Assembly (NCBI GenBank): GCA_021414105.1
Contig: JAIOPB010000016.1
Coordinates: 44,352-108,351 of the forward strand
Source: Nitrosarchaeum sp.
Lineage (GTDB): Archaea > Thermoproteota > Nitrososphaeria > Nitrososphaerales > Nitrosopumilaceae
Direction: 5' to 3'
DNA: 64,000 bases
Shown here in pieces: positions 39,377-48,801 of this stretch; position 1 is the first letter of the stretch, and the number at the start of each line of letters is the position of its first letter. Both the position numbers and the translations under genes were made by a program. The notes under the pieces were generated by a model. That model was not told the DNA's origin. It was given only the letters and a program-made list of their open reading frames with translations, and did no database searches.

Positions 39377-41545
39377 TTGGTACGCAAAGATGAACCTTTG
39401 CAGATGCGAGTGGGAGAAGCTAAACAAAGGGACGTTGGTAAAAAACGTGCCAGAATTGGACCAGATGCCATGGATCATCTCAAGGTCACACCAGGCGATA
39501 TTATTGAAGTCATGGGGTCAAGAACTAGTTGTGCAGTTGTTTGGCCAGTAGATGAAGACGAAAAATCTGCAGATATAATAAGAATTGATGGACAGACAAG
39601 GAAAAATGTCGGAGCATCATTAAATGATATAGTAAAAATAAGAAAAGCTACATCAAAAATTGCAAAATCAGTTGTACTAATACCAGTTAATGATTCTGTA
39701 ACAGTAGACAAAGAGTTTACAGATTTTGTAAAAAACAGATTGAAAGGATTACCAATTACTCATGGAGATGAAATTTCTGTAATGATTTTAGGAAACTCGA
39801 TGGACTTTAAGATTAGCAAGACATCTCCAAAGCACATAGTCAAAATTGACAGAGCCACAAATCTTACAATCTCAACGGAAGCATCAGGGGATAGAAAAGT
39901 CAGAGTGACTTATGAGGAAGTTGGAGGTCTTGGGCACGAAATAAAATCAATGCGCGAAATTGTAGAACTGCCATTAAAGCATCCAGAATTATTTGTAAGA
40001 TTAGGTGTAGAACCACATAGTGGAATTTTACTATATGGTCCTCCAGGATGTGGTAAAACATTGATTGCAAAAGTTCTTGCAAGCGAATCAGAGGCAAACA
40101 TGTTTTCAATTAACGGTCCAGAAATAATGAACAAGTATTATGGTGAAACAGAAGCAAAACTAAGAGACATATTCAAGGAAGCAAAAGACAATTCCCCAAG
40201 TATAATATTCATTGATGAAATTGATGCCATTGCTCCAAAAAGAGAAGAAGCTTATGGTGATGTAGAAAAAAGAGTCGTTGCTCAATTACTAGCTCTAATG
40301 GATGGTCTAAATGATAGAGGAAACGTAATTGTTCTTGGAGCAACTAACAGACCTGAAAGTATAGATCCTGCCCTTAGAAGACCAGGAAGATTTGACAGAG
40401 AGTTTGAGATATCAGTTCCAAATGAAGATGGCAGACTAGAGATTCTCATCATACATACAAGAGGAATGCCTGTTGCCGAAGATGTAGATCTTAAAGACTT
40501 GGCATCAGAATTGCACGGATATACTGGTGCTGATATCAAATCACTTTGCAGAGAAGCTGCATTAAAATCAATTCGACGTTATCTACCTGAGATAGATCTT
40601 GAAACTGAAAAAATCTCATCAGATGTATTGCAATCAATGCAGATAAAATTAATCGATTTTTACGATGCAATGCATGAGGTAATACCTACGGCAATGAGAG
40701 AGTTTTACGTAGAAAGACCAAAGGTGTGGTGGCAAGACGTTGGGGGACTAGAGGAGGTTAAAAAATCATTAACAGATAATTTGATTGTAGCCATGAAAGA
40801 GCCAAGCAAATTTACTAAAATGGGAATCAAGCCTCCAAAGGGAGCACTAATCTATGGACCACCAGGATGTGGTAAAACACTCGTTGCACGAGCGCTTGCT
40901 ACTGAAACAGGGGCTAACATGATTTTGGTCAAAGGTCCAGAAATCCTTTCAAAGTGGATTGGGGAATCAGAAAAAGCAGTCAGAGAAATTTTCAGAAAGG
41001 CAAAAACATCATCGCCATGTGTGGTAATTTTTGATGAACTTGATTCGCTTGCACGCTATAAATCAGGAGAGGGAGGAGTAGGTGAAACGGTTCTCAGTCA
41101 ACTACTAACAGAAATTGAGGAAGGAACATCATCACGAGTAGTTGTAATAGGAATTACAAATAGACCAGATGTATTAGATAGTTCACTACTCAGAACAGGA
41201 AGGTTAGATCTTGTACTATATGTTCCACCACCAGATGATAAAGGTAGATTAGAAATCATCAAAATACTAACAAAGAAAATGCCATTGGCAGGAGATGTCA
41301 AACTAGAAGAAATTGCAGTTGCAACTCAAAATTACACAGGTGCAGATTTAGCAGCACTTTGCAGAGAAGCTGCAGTTCAAGCAATGAGAAACAATGCTGC
41401 AAAAATTTCTAGCTCAGACTTTGCAAACGGTATGAAGCAAATAAAACCATCAATTACCAAAGAGGTAGATCAATGGTATAATACAGTAAGAGAAAGTATA
41501 TCTAACGTGGTGCCCAAGTCAGGAGATAAATCATTTTACGGATAA
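39377..41545 (+). CDS. Cdc48/p97/VAT-type double AAA+ ATPase
   Basis: 722 aa from TTG. An N-terminal double-psi barrel plus a four-stranded CDC48 N-domain (residues about 1-185) precede D1 and D2 AAA modules. Both Walker A motifs read 'GPPGCGKT'. Walker B is 'IIFIDEID' in D1 and 'VVIFDELD' in D2. Arg-finger and sensor motifs ('LRRPGRFDREFE', 'LLRTGRLDLV') are intact. It unfolds or extracts protein substrates using ATP and is thought to work with archaeal proteasomes and small modifiers. It lies in the aEF1B cluster. Confidence 0.95.
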   Translation: MVRKDEPLQMRVGEAKQRDVGKKRARIGPDAMDHLKVTPGDIIEVMGSRTSCAVVWPVDEDEKSADIIRIDGQTRKNVGASLNDIVKIRKATSKIAKSVVLIPVNDSVTVDKEFTDFVKNRLKGLPITHGDEISVMILGNSMDFKISKTSPKHIVKIDRATNLTISTEASGDRKVRVTYEEVGGLGHEIKSMREIVELPLKHPELFVRLGVEPHSGILLYGPPGCGKTLIAKVLASESEANMFSINGPEIMNKYYGETEAKLRDIFKEAKDNSPSIIFIDEIDAIAPKREEAYGDVEKRVVAQLLALMDGLNDRGNVIVLGATNRPESIDPALRRPGRFDREFEISVPNEDGRLEILIIHTRGMPVAEDVDLKDLASELHGYTGADIKSLCREAALKSIRRYLPEIDLETEKISSDVLQSMQIKLIDFYDAMHEVIPTAMREFYVERPKVWWQDVGGLEEVKKSLTDNLIVAMKEPSKFTKMGIKPPKGALIYGPPGCGKTLVARALATETGANMILVKGPEILSKWIGESEKAVREIFRKAKTSSPCVVIFDELDSLARYKSGEGGVGETVLSQLLTEIEEGTSSRVVVIGITNRPDVLDSSLLRTGRLDLVLYVPPPDDKGRLEIIKILTKKMPLAGDVKLEEIAVATQNYTGADLAALCREAAVQAMRNNAAKISSSDFANGMKQIKPSITKEVDQWYNTVRESISNVVPKSGDKSFYG

Positions 41546-41547
41546 AA

Positions 41548-41844
41548 ATGGCAATTCCACTAAAAAATATAATACATGAAAAAATCAAGGAAGTAAATTC
41601 CCTTACAGATGTGGAGTTATACAAATCTCTGACAAAAGACGGGACAATTATTACAGAGGATAAATTCAATAAATTATTACTAGATCTAGAAATTTTGGGA
41701 TTGATTAAAGTTGCATGGATAACAAAAGATGCACGCCGAATAGAATTAGTCACAATAAAAGAGGAAATAGACATAGTTGATGAACAAAATCAAGAAATGA
41801 TGGAAAAAGACTATGAAGCTAGTTTTCCTGGCTTTGAAAAATAA
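41548..41844 (+). CDS. Small winged-helix-like protein
   Basis: 98 aa, 2 nt after the Cdc48-type gene, so co-translated. 'NSLTDVELYKSLTKDGTIITEDKFNKLLLDLEILGLIKVAWITKDARRIELV' has helix-turn-helix and wing spacing. The tail 'DEQNQEMMEKDYEASFPGFEK' is acidic and disordered. The aromatic end could bind the Cdc48 partner, by analogy with C-terminal tails that bind p97. That link is inference; it may instead be a DNA-binding regulator. Confidence 0.6.
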   Translation: MAIPLKNIIHEKIKEVNSLTDVELYKSLTKDGTIITEDKFNKLLLDLEILGLIKVAWITKDARRIELVTIKEEIDIVDEQNQEMMEKDYEASFPGFEK

Positions 41845-41852
41845 TTAGATTT

Positions 41853-42761
41853 CTAAAATAGTGGGAAATGAAATGCAGCATCTAATGCAACTGCAACAAA
41901 AATTATTGTAAGATAAGGAGCAGTTACTTTGTATGCTTTCCATGCAAATTCAGATGTAGGATTCTTTGTGAGTTTGTAGTGATAAAACAGCATCAATCCA
42001 CCTGAGACTGCTGCAATTACAGTATATACAATTCCCATACCAAATGCAGAAAGCATCAAAGAGTATGGAAGTAAAATTAGAGTATTTCCCAAAATATATT
42101 TTGATGTTCTTTGCATTCCAATTACAACTGGGAGCATTGGAATTTTGGCTTGGGCATATTCATCTTTGATCTTCATTGCAAGACACCAAAAGTGTGATGG
42201 AGTCCATACAAATACTAAAAATCCTACTAAAAATCCCAATAAATCCATACTACCAGTTGCAGATGACCAACCTGCCCAAGCTGCAGCACTGCCAGCGATT
42301 CCGCCAATAACAATATTTGATGTGTTTAATCGTTTAAGCCATACTGTGTATATTACGACATAGGAAAATATTCCCAACGCAATAAAAAATGCAGAGACAG
42401 CATTTAGTGCAAAATATCCATAAATTACAGAAACACAACTTACTACCAATCCATAAATCAAAACATGTGATGATTTCATTCTACCAGAAGGTATTGGTCT
42501 AGTACTAGTTCTCGTCATTTTTGGATCAATGTCTTTGTCATAGTAGTGATTCAGAGCACTTGAACCAGCAGAGGCCAACGCACCTGCTATTATAATATGC
42601 AGATATGCCCAATAATCTAATTGTGGTGCATCTGGAACTAGTTTGTTTGCGGCATACATTGAGGTTACAGCAGTAATCACTAGTAAAACAACAATTCGTG
42701 GTTTGGATATTTCCATTATTTCCTTAAAGCCCAATCTTACTCTATCCAAATCAGAAGCCAT
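41853..42761 (-). CDS. ctaB: Protoheme IX farnesyltransferase (heme O synthase)
   Basis: 302 aa, nine predicted membrane helices of the UbiA superfamily. 'NHYYDKDIDPKMTRTSTRPIPSGRM' holds the N-x3-D-x3-D prenyl-diphosphate motif and its basic flank. The second Asp-rich region is 'MKIKDEYAQAKIPMLPVVIG'. It adds a farnesyl group to heme B for A- or O-type terminal oxidases, consistent with aerobic respiration. It converges on the wHTH gene at 41548 and is divergent from the plastocyanin-domain gene. Confidence 0.93.
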   Translation of the reverse strand: MASDLDRVRLGFKEIMEISKPRIVVLLVITAVTSMYAANKLVPDAPQLDYWAYLHIIIAGALASAGSSALNHYYDKDIDPKMTRTSTRPIPSGRMKSSHVLIYGLVVSCVSVIYGYFALNAVSAFFIALGIFSYVVIYTVWLKRLNTSNIVIGGIAGSAAAWAGWSSATGSMDLLGFLVGFLVFVWTPSHFWCLAMKIKDEYAQAKIPMLPVVIGMQRTSKYILGNTLILLPYSLMLSAFGMGIVYTVIAAVSGGLMLFYHYKLTKNPTSEFAWKAYKVTAPYLTIIFVAVALDAAFHFPLF

Positions 42762-42835
42762 TTAATTTATTCGACGTTGATGATCTGTGTTATTTTCAAA
42801 AGGAATAAGTATCTCAGTCCTAACAGCTAGCTTGA

Positions 42836-43867
42836 ATGAGTAATTGGGACCTCATGATGCCAGGCATGGGATTGACAGCTATAGGTTTAGCCGGTGTAAC
42901 AATATCCTATGCAGGAATAGCTCATACATTTGTAGATGGAATGCATGCATTGACAGGTCTAACTATGTTTGTTGGACTGATCTTTTTATCAACAGGTATC
43001 TTAGATGGGGGTATTTCAACTAGCAACAGAGCCAAAGCAACTACACTAGTAACAATATCAATTGCATTAGGATTTGGAACATTTGCATTAACAATGAATT
43101 CATCAAATTATACAATTACCCTAGCAGGATTGTTAATGGCAATTGCATTTCCATCAATAATCATAGCATATCTTGCAATGAAGATGCCACAATATGCTAA
43201 ACCGGTAGGAGTAATTGTGGCACTAGCAAGTGCTACAGGAATTATCATGTGGTTTGCATTTGGACTAGTCAGCCCAGATACTTACATGATTAATGAACCA
43301 ATTGTAGAGGAGGAGAAAAAAGAAATGCAATTGGCAGGTCCAATATTTACAATTACAATTTTAGAGAATTCATCTATACAGGGAAATCCAGATTATGAGC
43401 CAGATGTGGCGCATGTTCCAAAAGGACACACGATAAAATGGACAAATGCAGATACAGTAGCACATACTGTAACTAGCTCAGTTGATTTTGGGGACACATT
43501 TAATTCAAATATGATCAATGCAGGAGAGGAATTCACACTAGATACAAGCAAACTAGCATCTGGTGAATATGAATACATGTGTGTAGTACATCCATGGATG
43601 ACAGCAACATTGATCATAGAAGAACCAAAAGAAGATGTTAAAGTAGTAATTCCACAAGGGGCAGGAACTCAACAAATTGGACAAATCTATTTTGATCCTG
43701 AAGTAATTCAAATTCCAGTTGGAACTACAGTAATTTGGGAAAACACAGATAGTGCAAATATGATTGCTGCAGGGAATTCATTCAAGTTTACATTTAATGC
43801 CCCAGGAAAAGAAGACTATTTTTGCATGGTTCATCCTTGGATGACAGGTTCTGTTGAAATACAATAG
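42836..43867 (+). CDS. Membrane protein with two C-terminal plastocyanin-like domains
   Basis: 343 aa. Residues 1-150 hold about five membrane helices. Two cupredoxin domains follow outside. Domain 1 has a full type-1 copper set: His in 'AHTVTSS' and C-x4-H-x2-M-type 'YMCVVHPWM'. Domain 2 keeps 'YFCMVHPWM' but has 'SANMIAAG' where the first His should be, so its copper site is altered. It probably carries electrons near the membrane in the copper-based respiratory chain. The JAMM gene starts 2 nt downstream. Confidence 0.85.
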   Translation: MSNWDLMMPGMGLTAIGLAGVTISYAGIAHTFVDGMHALTGLTMFVGLIFLSTGILDGGISTSNRAKATTLVTISIALGFGTFALTMNSSNYTITLAGLLMAIAFPSIIIAYLAMKMPQYAKPVGVIVALASATGIIMWFAFGLVSPDTYMINEPIVEEEKKEMQLAGPIFTITILENSSIQGNPDYEPDVAHVPKGHTIKWTNADTVAHTVTSSVDFGDTFNSNMINAGEEFTLDTSKLASGEYEYMCVVHPWMTATLIIEEPKEDVKVVIPQGAGTQQIGQIYFDPEVIQIPVGTTVIWENTDSANMIAAGNSFKFTFNAPGKEDYFCMVHPWMTGSVEIQ

Positions 43868-43869
43868 AC

Positions 43870-44271
43870 TTGCAAAAAATCATCATATCAGAATCTCAAA
43901 AAAAAATCCTTTCAGAACATGCAGATAATGAAAAACCAAATGAGTCATGTGCCATATTATTTGGCATGGTAGACGGTCAAAAAACAATAGTAAAAGAGAT
44001 ATTTCTTACAAAAAACATAGACGAATCTCCAGTTAATTTTACAATTTCAAATGATCAATTAATCAAATGCTACAAAACGGCAGAAGAGAAAAAGATGGAA
44101 GTTGTGGGCATTTTTCATTCACACCCAAATTCTGAGGCATATCCGTCAAACACAGATAAAAAATTCATGTATAGCAATCCAGTTGTATGGGTAATTTACT
44201 CAGGAATATCAAATGATTTCAAAGCATATGTGCTTGAATCAAATGTTTTAGAAATTTTAATTGAAACGTAA
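43870..44271 (+). CDS. JAMM/MPN+ metalloprotease (Rpn11/desampylase-like)
   Basis: 133 aa from a TTG 2 nt after the previous stop. It has the full JAMM zinc site: catalytic E25 ('ESCAILFG') and H83-x-H85-x7-S93-x2-D96 ('FHSHPNSEAYPSNTD'). Archaeal homologues remove ubiquitin-like SAMP modifiers from proteins or process small sulfur carriers. No Ub-like protein or E1 gene is adjacent. Translational coupling to a plastocyanin-domain membrane protein is unexpected. Confidence 0.88.
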   Translation: MQKIIISESQKKILSEHADNEKPNESCAILFGMVDGQKTIVKEIFLTKNIDESPVNFTISNDQLIKCYKTAEEKKMEVVGIFHSHPNSEAYPSNTDKKFMYSNPVVWVIYSGISNDFKAYVLESNVLEILIET

Positions 44272-44403
44272 AGATTAGTGTTTTAATCTTATGAGGCATA
44301 ACCCCGTCTGGATTATTACAATGTACTGTTCTATAACTTTGAAATGAATTACCTCATATCACAAGGATCTTTGAATTAAATATCCCTTTTTTTAAATAGA
44401 ATT

Positions 44404-44661
44404 ATGGAAATTCACGTATACGACACATATGTCAAAGCCAAAGATGGTCATACCATGCACTTTGATGTAATTACTGGTGAAAAAAACCACGATAAAGCCC
44501 TAGTATATGGTAAAGAGTGGTTAAAATCAGTCGGTGAGGCAAATGCAACAATGACAACCAATGAATGTCAATTCTGTCATTCACAAGGTGCACCAGAGCC
44601 TGTTGAACGGGCAATTAAGGAAAAAGGTTATTTCATCCAAAAGATGGAAGGCTGTCCTTAA
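44404..44661 (+). CDS. DUF2024 family protein
   Basis: 85 aa. 'MEIHVYDTYVKAKDGHTMHFDVIT' and 'KALVYGKEWLKSVGE...NECQFCHSQ' match DUF2024, a small alpha/beta protein found in bacteria and archaea, here with a C-x2-C-H ('CQFCH') that could hold a metal. Function unknown. TATA-like TTTAAATAG lies directly upstream of the ATG. Confidence 0.8.
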   Translation: MEIHVYDTYVKAKDGHTMHFDVITGEKNHDKALVYGKEWLKSVGEANATMTTNECQFCHSQGAPEPVERAIKEKGYFIQKMEGCP

Positions 44662-44721
44662 ACATTTTCTTTTTTAATTATTTTGATCTATATTTTTTAG
44701 GTCAATCATTTTCTTTAAAGT

Positions 44722-44904
44722 ATGACAGAACAAAAATATTCAAAGTGGACAGTGGAAGGAGATAAAAAAACAAAATGGATTTGCGGTTGTTTTCAAACAG
44801 CAGATGATTATTTTAAATTCTGTAAAAATCATAATGACATTTTGAAAAAAGCAATTCAAACACAAATAGATGAATTGGATTTGACTCTAGCAATAGAAGA
44901 CTAG
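44722..44904 (+). CDS. Hypothetical small protein
   Basis: 60 aa: 'MTEQKYSKWTVEGDKKTKWICGCFQTADDYFKFCKNHNDILKKAI' and an acidic end. Three Cys and one His ('CGCF', 'FCKNH') could form a single zinc site. Not a recognised family. Its end overlaps the convergent H+-PPase gene by 4 bp. Confidence 0.55.
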   Translation: MTEQKYSKWTVEGDKKTKWICGCFQTADDYFKFCKNHNDILKKAIQTQIDELDLTLAIED

Positions 44905-46940
44905 AGTGCAAGTAATGCTACAAATGCAGATACAAAGACAATTGCAATTGTGTTTAGTAGTTTGATTACAGTGTTTAATGCAGGACCTGCTGTATCTTTG
45001 TAAGGATCACCAATGATATCACCAACAACTGCTACTTTGTGTAATTCAGTTCCTTTGTTTCCTTGCATCTCAACTAGTTTCTTTGCATTATCCCATGCAC
45101 CGCCAGTATTTGCCAAGTGGTATGCCAGTGGTAATCCAGTGACTACTGCGCCCATTAACAAACCAGCTACAGCAGTTGGTCCTAAGAGAATACCTAAGAT
45201 GATAGGAGATACTATGGCAATGATTGCAGGTTTCCAAAGTTCCTTAATTGATGCAGCAGTTGCAATATCTACGCATTTTGCATAATCGGGTTTTGAGGTT
45301 CCTGCAAGAATTCCAGAATCAGATTTGAATTGTCGTCTTACTTCATCTACCATTTTTCCTGCAGCACGAGATACACCGTTGATAAGTTGTCCAGTAATAA
45401 TAAATGGAATCAATCCGCCAACTAATAGTCCTACAATAACAGTTACATTTGTCAAACTATAATTCAAATCTAAAATTCCTGCAAAAATATGTGAGGCTTC
45501 AAATTGAAATGCCTGTATCATGGCAAGTGCAGCCAATCCAGCACTGGCAATGGCAAACCCTTTGGTCACTGCTTTAGTGGTGTTTCCTACAGCATCGATT
45601 TCATCAGTGACTTTTCTATTTGCTTCACCCATTCCAGTCATCTCTACAATTCCACCTGCATTATCTGCAATTGGTCCAAATGCATCAATACTAAGAACAA
45701 TGCCTGCAAGACTAAGCATAGCCATTGCAGTTAATGAAGTTCCAAAGATTCCGTACAATATTGGATCTGTGCCTTCAGGTGCAGCATTTGAAGCAATACT
45801 AAATGAGACAATAATTGCAATAATTAACGCAATCATAAATGGCCCAGTTGATTGCATTCCTTTGATAATTCCCATTAATGTAAGTGACGCGTATCCCCAT
45901 TTTGCAGATTCAACAATATCTTGAACTGGTTTGTATTTGTAATTTGTATATCTGTCAGTAATTTTTTGAATTACCGGTACTAGAATCACACCAATCACAG
46001 TTGTTCCAAATAATGCATATGCTATTGTTGTTTGTCCAAGGAAATAATATGTAAATATAAAATTCAAAATAATTGCAATTGTAGCAGAAACATAAAATGA
46101 TACATTCAGTGGTTTCATAACATCAGTGATATTTTTAGAACGAACTATTACAATACCAATAATTGATGCAATCATTCCAGAGGTTCCAATTAAAATTGGA
46201 TACATGAAAATTTCAGGGGCACCAATAAGTGCAGCGATAAGTAAGGAAGCTAGTATAGTAACAATATAAGATTCGTAAACGTCAGAACCCATTCCTGCAG
46301 CATCACCTACATTATCGCCAACATTATCTGCAATTGTTGCAGGATTTCGAGGATCATCTTCAGGAATATTGGCTTCTACTTTTCCTACCAAGTCTGCACC
46401 CATATCTGCAGCCTTTGTAAAAATTCCACCACCGATTCTTATGAATAATGCAATTAGACTTGCACCAATGCCAACACCAGCAATTGTGATTGGATTAGGA
46501 TAAAGCATGTAAAGCCCGGTAATTGCCAAGAGAGCCATTGCAGGAACTGCCAATCCAACAGTTGCTCCGCCTCTAAAGGCCATAGCAAATGTCTTACCTA
46601 ATCCACTGCCACTTAGATGAGCAGCCCTTACTGCTGCCTTGACAGTGATTTTTAATGAAATCAATCCTGCAACTGCAGAAAGTGTTGCACCTACAGCAAA
46701 TGCCAAACCGTTTGAAAATCCAATAAAATACCCAATAATGATTGAAAGTGTAATTGCTATTGGAATTATAATTTTCATCTCTCTTCTCAGAAATGCTGCA
46801 GCTCCAACTTTTACTGCATTTGAGATCTCCATCATCTCTTTAGTGCCTGAAGGTTGTTTTGTAATCCAAGTAACTATGCCTAAAGCAACTATGAAAGAAG
46901 CAATACCAGCCCCAATAGGCAAAATTTGTTGTACATCCAT
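44901..46940 (-). CDS. hppA: Membrane-bound proton-translocating pyrophosphatase, K+-independent type
   Basis: 679 aa, about 16 membrane helices. The pyrophosphate site 'GADLVGKVE' (181-189) and acidic clusters 'DDPRNPATIADNVGDNVGDAAGMGSD' and 'GDIIGDPYKDTAGPALN' are intact. The K+-dependence position is Lys456 in 'GNTTKAVTKG', the mark of K+-independent H+-pumping enzymes (Ala in K+-dependent ones). It couples hydrolysis of PPi to proton export, saving energy in a low-energy lifestyle. Its short 5' region is shared with no close divergent gene. Confidence 0.95.
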   Translation of the reverse strand: MDVQQILPIGAGIASFIVALGIVTWITKQPSGTKEMMEISNAVKVGAAAFLRREMKIIIPIAITLSIIIGYFIGFSNGLAFAVGATLSAVAGLISLKITVKAAVRAAHLSGSGLGKTFAMAFRGGATVGLAVPAMALLAITGLYMLYPNPITIAGVGIGASLIALFIRIGGGIFTKAADMGADLVGKVEANIPEDDPRNPATIADNVGDNVGDAAGMGSDVYESYIVTILASLLIAALIGAPEIFMYPILIGTSGMIASIIGIVIVRSKNITDVMKPLNVSFYVSATIAIILNFIFTYYFLGQTTIAYALFGTTVIGVILVPVIQKITDRYTNYKYKPVQDIVESAKWGYASLTLMGIIKGMQSTGPFMIALIIAIIVSFSIASNAAPEGTDPILYGIFGTSLTAMAMLSLAGIVLSIDAFGPIADNAGGIVEMTGMGEANRKVTDEIDAVGNTTKAVTKGFAIASAGLAALAMIQAFQFEASHIFAGILDLNYSLTNVTVIVGLLVGGLIPFIITGQLINGVSRAAGKMVDEVRRQFKSDSGILAGTSKPDYAKCVDIATAASIKELWKPAIIAIVSPIILGILLGPTAVAGLLMGAVVTGLPLAYHLANTGGAWDNAKKLVEMQGNKGTELHKVAVVGDIIGDPYKDTAGPALNTVIKLLNTIAIVFVSAFVALLAL

Positions 46941-46989
46941 GCTATAATTGGCTTGCCTGAGGCTTGGAAATATAAATCAATGAGGGAAT

Positions 46990-47352
46990 TTATTTTCTTT
47001 TTTGATATGGCAAAAATGATTTTCCATGCAGTCCTTGTCTTACCAGTTTGTTGAATCGTTTACCATGTGCAAGATATGGAAATCTCATGTGAATTAATTC
47101 ATGAACTAGAGTATTTTCCAAAGTCTTTTCATCAGGAATTTTTCGAATATTAATGAAAACCAAGTTATGTTGCAAATATGAAACGCCATAGTACTTGTAA
47201 GCAGAGGTTCTCCTGCCTTCAGTCATCTCTTTTGGCATATCCAATACTTCTTTGGTAGTTAGCAGAATTTTAGGCTCAGATATAGAAAAGCGGTTTGAGT
47301 AAATACCGATTTTTTCTAATATTTGCAATTTTAATTCAGGATCTAACTTCAC
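46990..47352 (-). CDS. SprT-like zinc metallopeptidase-fold protein
   Basis: 120 aa. 'NTLVHELIHMRFPYLAHGKRFNKLVRQG' holds the HExxH zinc motif with a third His nine residues on. 'GRRTSAYKYYGVSYLQHNLVFINIRKI' precedes it. Related to SprT/DUF45 peptidases; SprT-type enzymes digest DNA-protein crosslinks in eukaryotes, but this short form lacks the DNA-binding zinc domain. The substrate is unknown. Confidence 0.8.
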   Translation of the reverse strand: MKLDPELKLQILEKIGIYSNRFSISEPKILLTTKEVLDMPKEMTEGRRTSAYKYYGVSYLQHNLVFINIRKIPDEKTLENTLVHELIHMRFPYLAHGKRFNKLVRQGLHGKSFLPYQKRK

Positions 47353-47442
47353 AGTAATTTATCATATAATCTACGTTTATTCTGAAATGTCAATTCTTGT
47401 ATGAGAATTGGTGTATTATGTTTTGTATGTCTAAATGTTTTG

Positions 47443-48801
47443 CTAATTCATTGAATGAGACATTTCAGTTACGCTAACAGTGCCTTTCATCCAAGGATGC
47501 AATGTACAGAGATAATCATATTGGCCTGGTTTTTCAAATGTGTATTGCCAGGTTCCTCCTGCTTGTATGAATTCTGAATCAAATTTCTTTGTAGTATCAG
47601 TGACAGTATGAATCACTGCGTCATTGTTGGACCATGTAACAGCAGTTCCAGGATTGATTTCAATTGATGCTGGAACATACGAGTCTGTAACATCAGGATT
47701 CCAAGAATTTTCTACGATAGACACATTATTTGTTTGGATTTTTTTAGCATCAATAATAGTTGATTCACCTAAATTATCATAGGTGATAATTTCTGGATGT
47801 TCTAATAATTTTATCAAATCTTCTTGCCATTGTATCATGGAATAACTTCCCTTGTTGTTACTTGGGATTTGTTTTTCTAAAAGCAATGAATCATTTTCGA
47901 GCACTTCAATTACAGCCATAGAACCACGTTCTTCTTGTATTCCATGTGCGTGAACAAAGTATGTTCCAGGTTCATCCCATTTTACCTCAAATATTGCAGT
48001 GTCACCATTTGCAATTAGATGTGTTTGGGCAAAATATGGCTCATTCCACAAAATTCCTGAGGGGTATACTTTGGCGATTGTACTATGTATATGAAATGGT
48101 GAAGGTAAGACAGTGCCAATTCCAATGACATAGAATCTAACTAATTCTCCTTTTACAACTTGGATTGCATTATCATCCATGTATTGATTGGCGTATCCAT
48201 TAAGTGGGTAGTATTTTGTAAAATATTCCATTGTATTGTTTGGATCAAATTCACTTAGTGTAAAGAAATATTCTCGGGCAGGATCCATTGGACGTATTGC
48301 AGGATCTATAATCATGGCACCAAACATTCCCATTCTAACATGCTCAGAAGTTGGAAATGCATGACAGTGATACATGAATAGTCCTGATTCTTGAGCTACA
48401 AAATGATAGGTGTATTCTTCACCTGGCATTATTTGTGGAAATACTCCATCGTTTGCAGAATCATGAGTGCCATGAAAGTGAATGGTGTGAGCATATGGTG
48501 TTTTATTTACAAATTTGACTGTAACATCATCACCTTCTGTAAATCTCAAAGTTGGTGCCGGAACTGTTCCGTTGTATGTCCACACTTTTGCAGTTACACC
48601 TTTGGAGACTTCAATTTCTGCATCCTGAGCAATTAAAGTGTAAAAGAGTTTTTGTGGATTTTGATTTTTAAATTTTGGAAAAACATCAGATGAGGTTGCA
48701 TCACTAGTTTGAATATCTGGAGATTGCATAAATGCGACAAAGGCAACACTAAATCCAATAATTACTCCTACAACAATATACAAACTGCTAGTTTGTTTCA
48801 T
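47443..48801 (-). CDS. Two-domain multicopper oxidase with extra C-terminal plastocyanin domain
   Basis: 452 aa with an N-terminal anchor or signal (residues about 7-25). Domain 1 has the type-1 copper set H105, C146, H154, M159, and the pairs H108-x-H110 and H145-C-H147. Domain 2 has 'FHIHS' and 'VHAHG' and no type-1 Cys. Together these are the four HxH pairs of a trinuclear cluster. A third cupredoxin ('VIHTVTD', 'YLCTLHPWM') follows. NirK nitrite reductases keep an Asp where H108 is, so an oxygen-reducing multicopper oxidase fits better. It probably takes part in extracytoplasmic copper redox chemistry. Confidence 0.85.
   Translation of the reverse strand: MKQTSSLYIVVGVIIGFSVAFVAFMQSPDIQTSDATSSDVFPKFKNQNPQKLFYTLIAQDAEIEVSKGVTAKVWTYNGTVPAPTLRFTEGDDVTVKFVNKTPYAHTIHFHGTHDSANDGVFPQIMPGEEYTYHFVAQESGLFMYHCHAFPTSEHVRMGMFGAMIIDPAIRPMDPAREYFFTLSEFDPNNTMEYFTKYYPLNGYANQYMDDNAIQVVKGELVRFYVIGIGTVLPSPFHIHSTIAKVYPSGILWNEPYFAQTHLIANGDTAIFEVKWDEPGTYFVHAHGIQEERGSMAVIEVLENDSLLLEKQIPSNNKGSYSMIQWQEDLIKLLEHPEIITYDNLGESTIIDAKKIQTNNVSIVENSWNPDVTDSYVPASIEINPGTAVTWSNNDAVIHTVTDTTKKFDSEFIQAGGTWQYTFEKPGQYDYLCTLHPWMKGTVSVTEMSHSMN

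Noticed and set aside
47443..48801. Assignment of the multicopper oxidase as nitrite reductase nirK.
   Set aside because: The catalytic Asp of NirK is replaced by His and a complete set of trinuclear-cluster His pairs is present.
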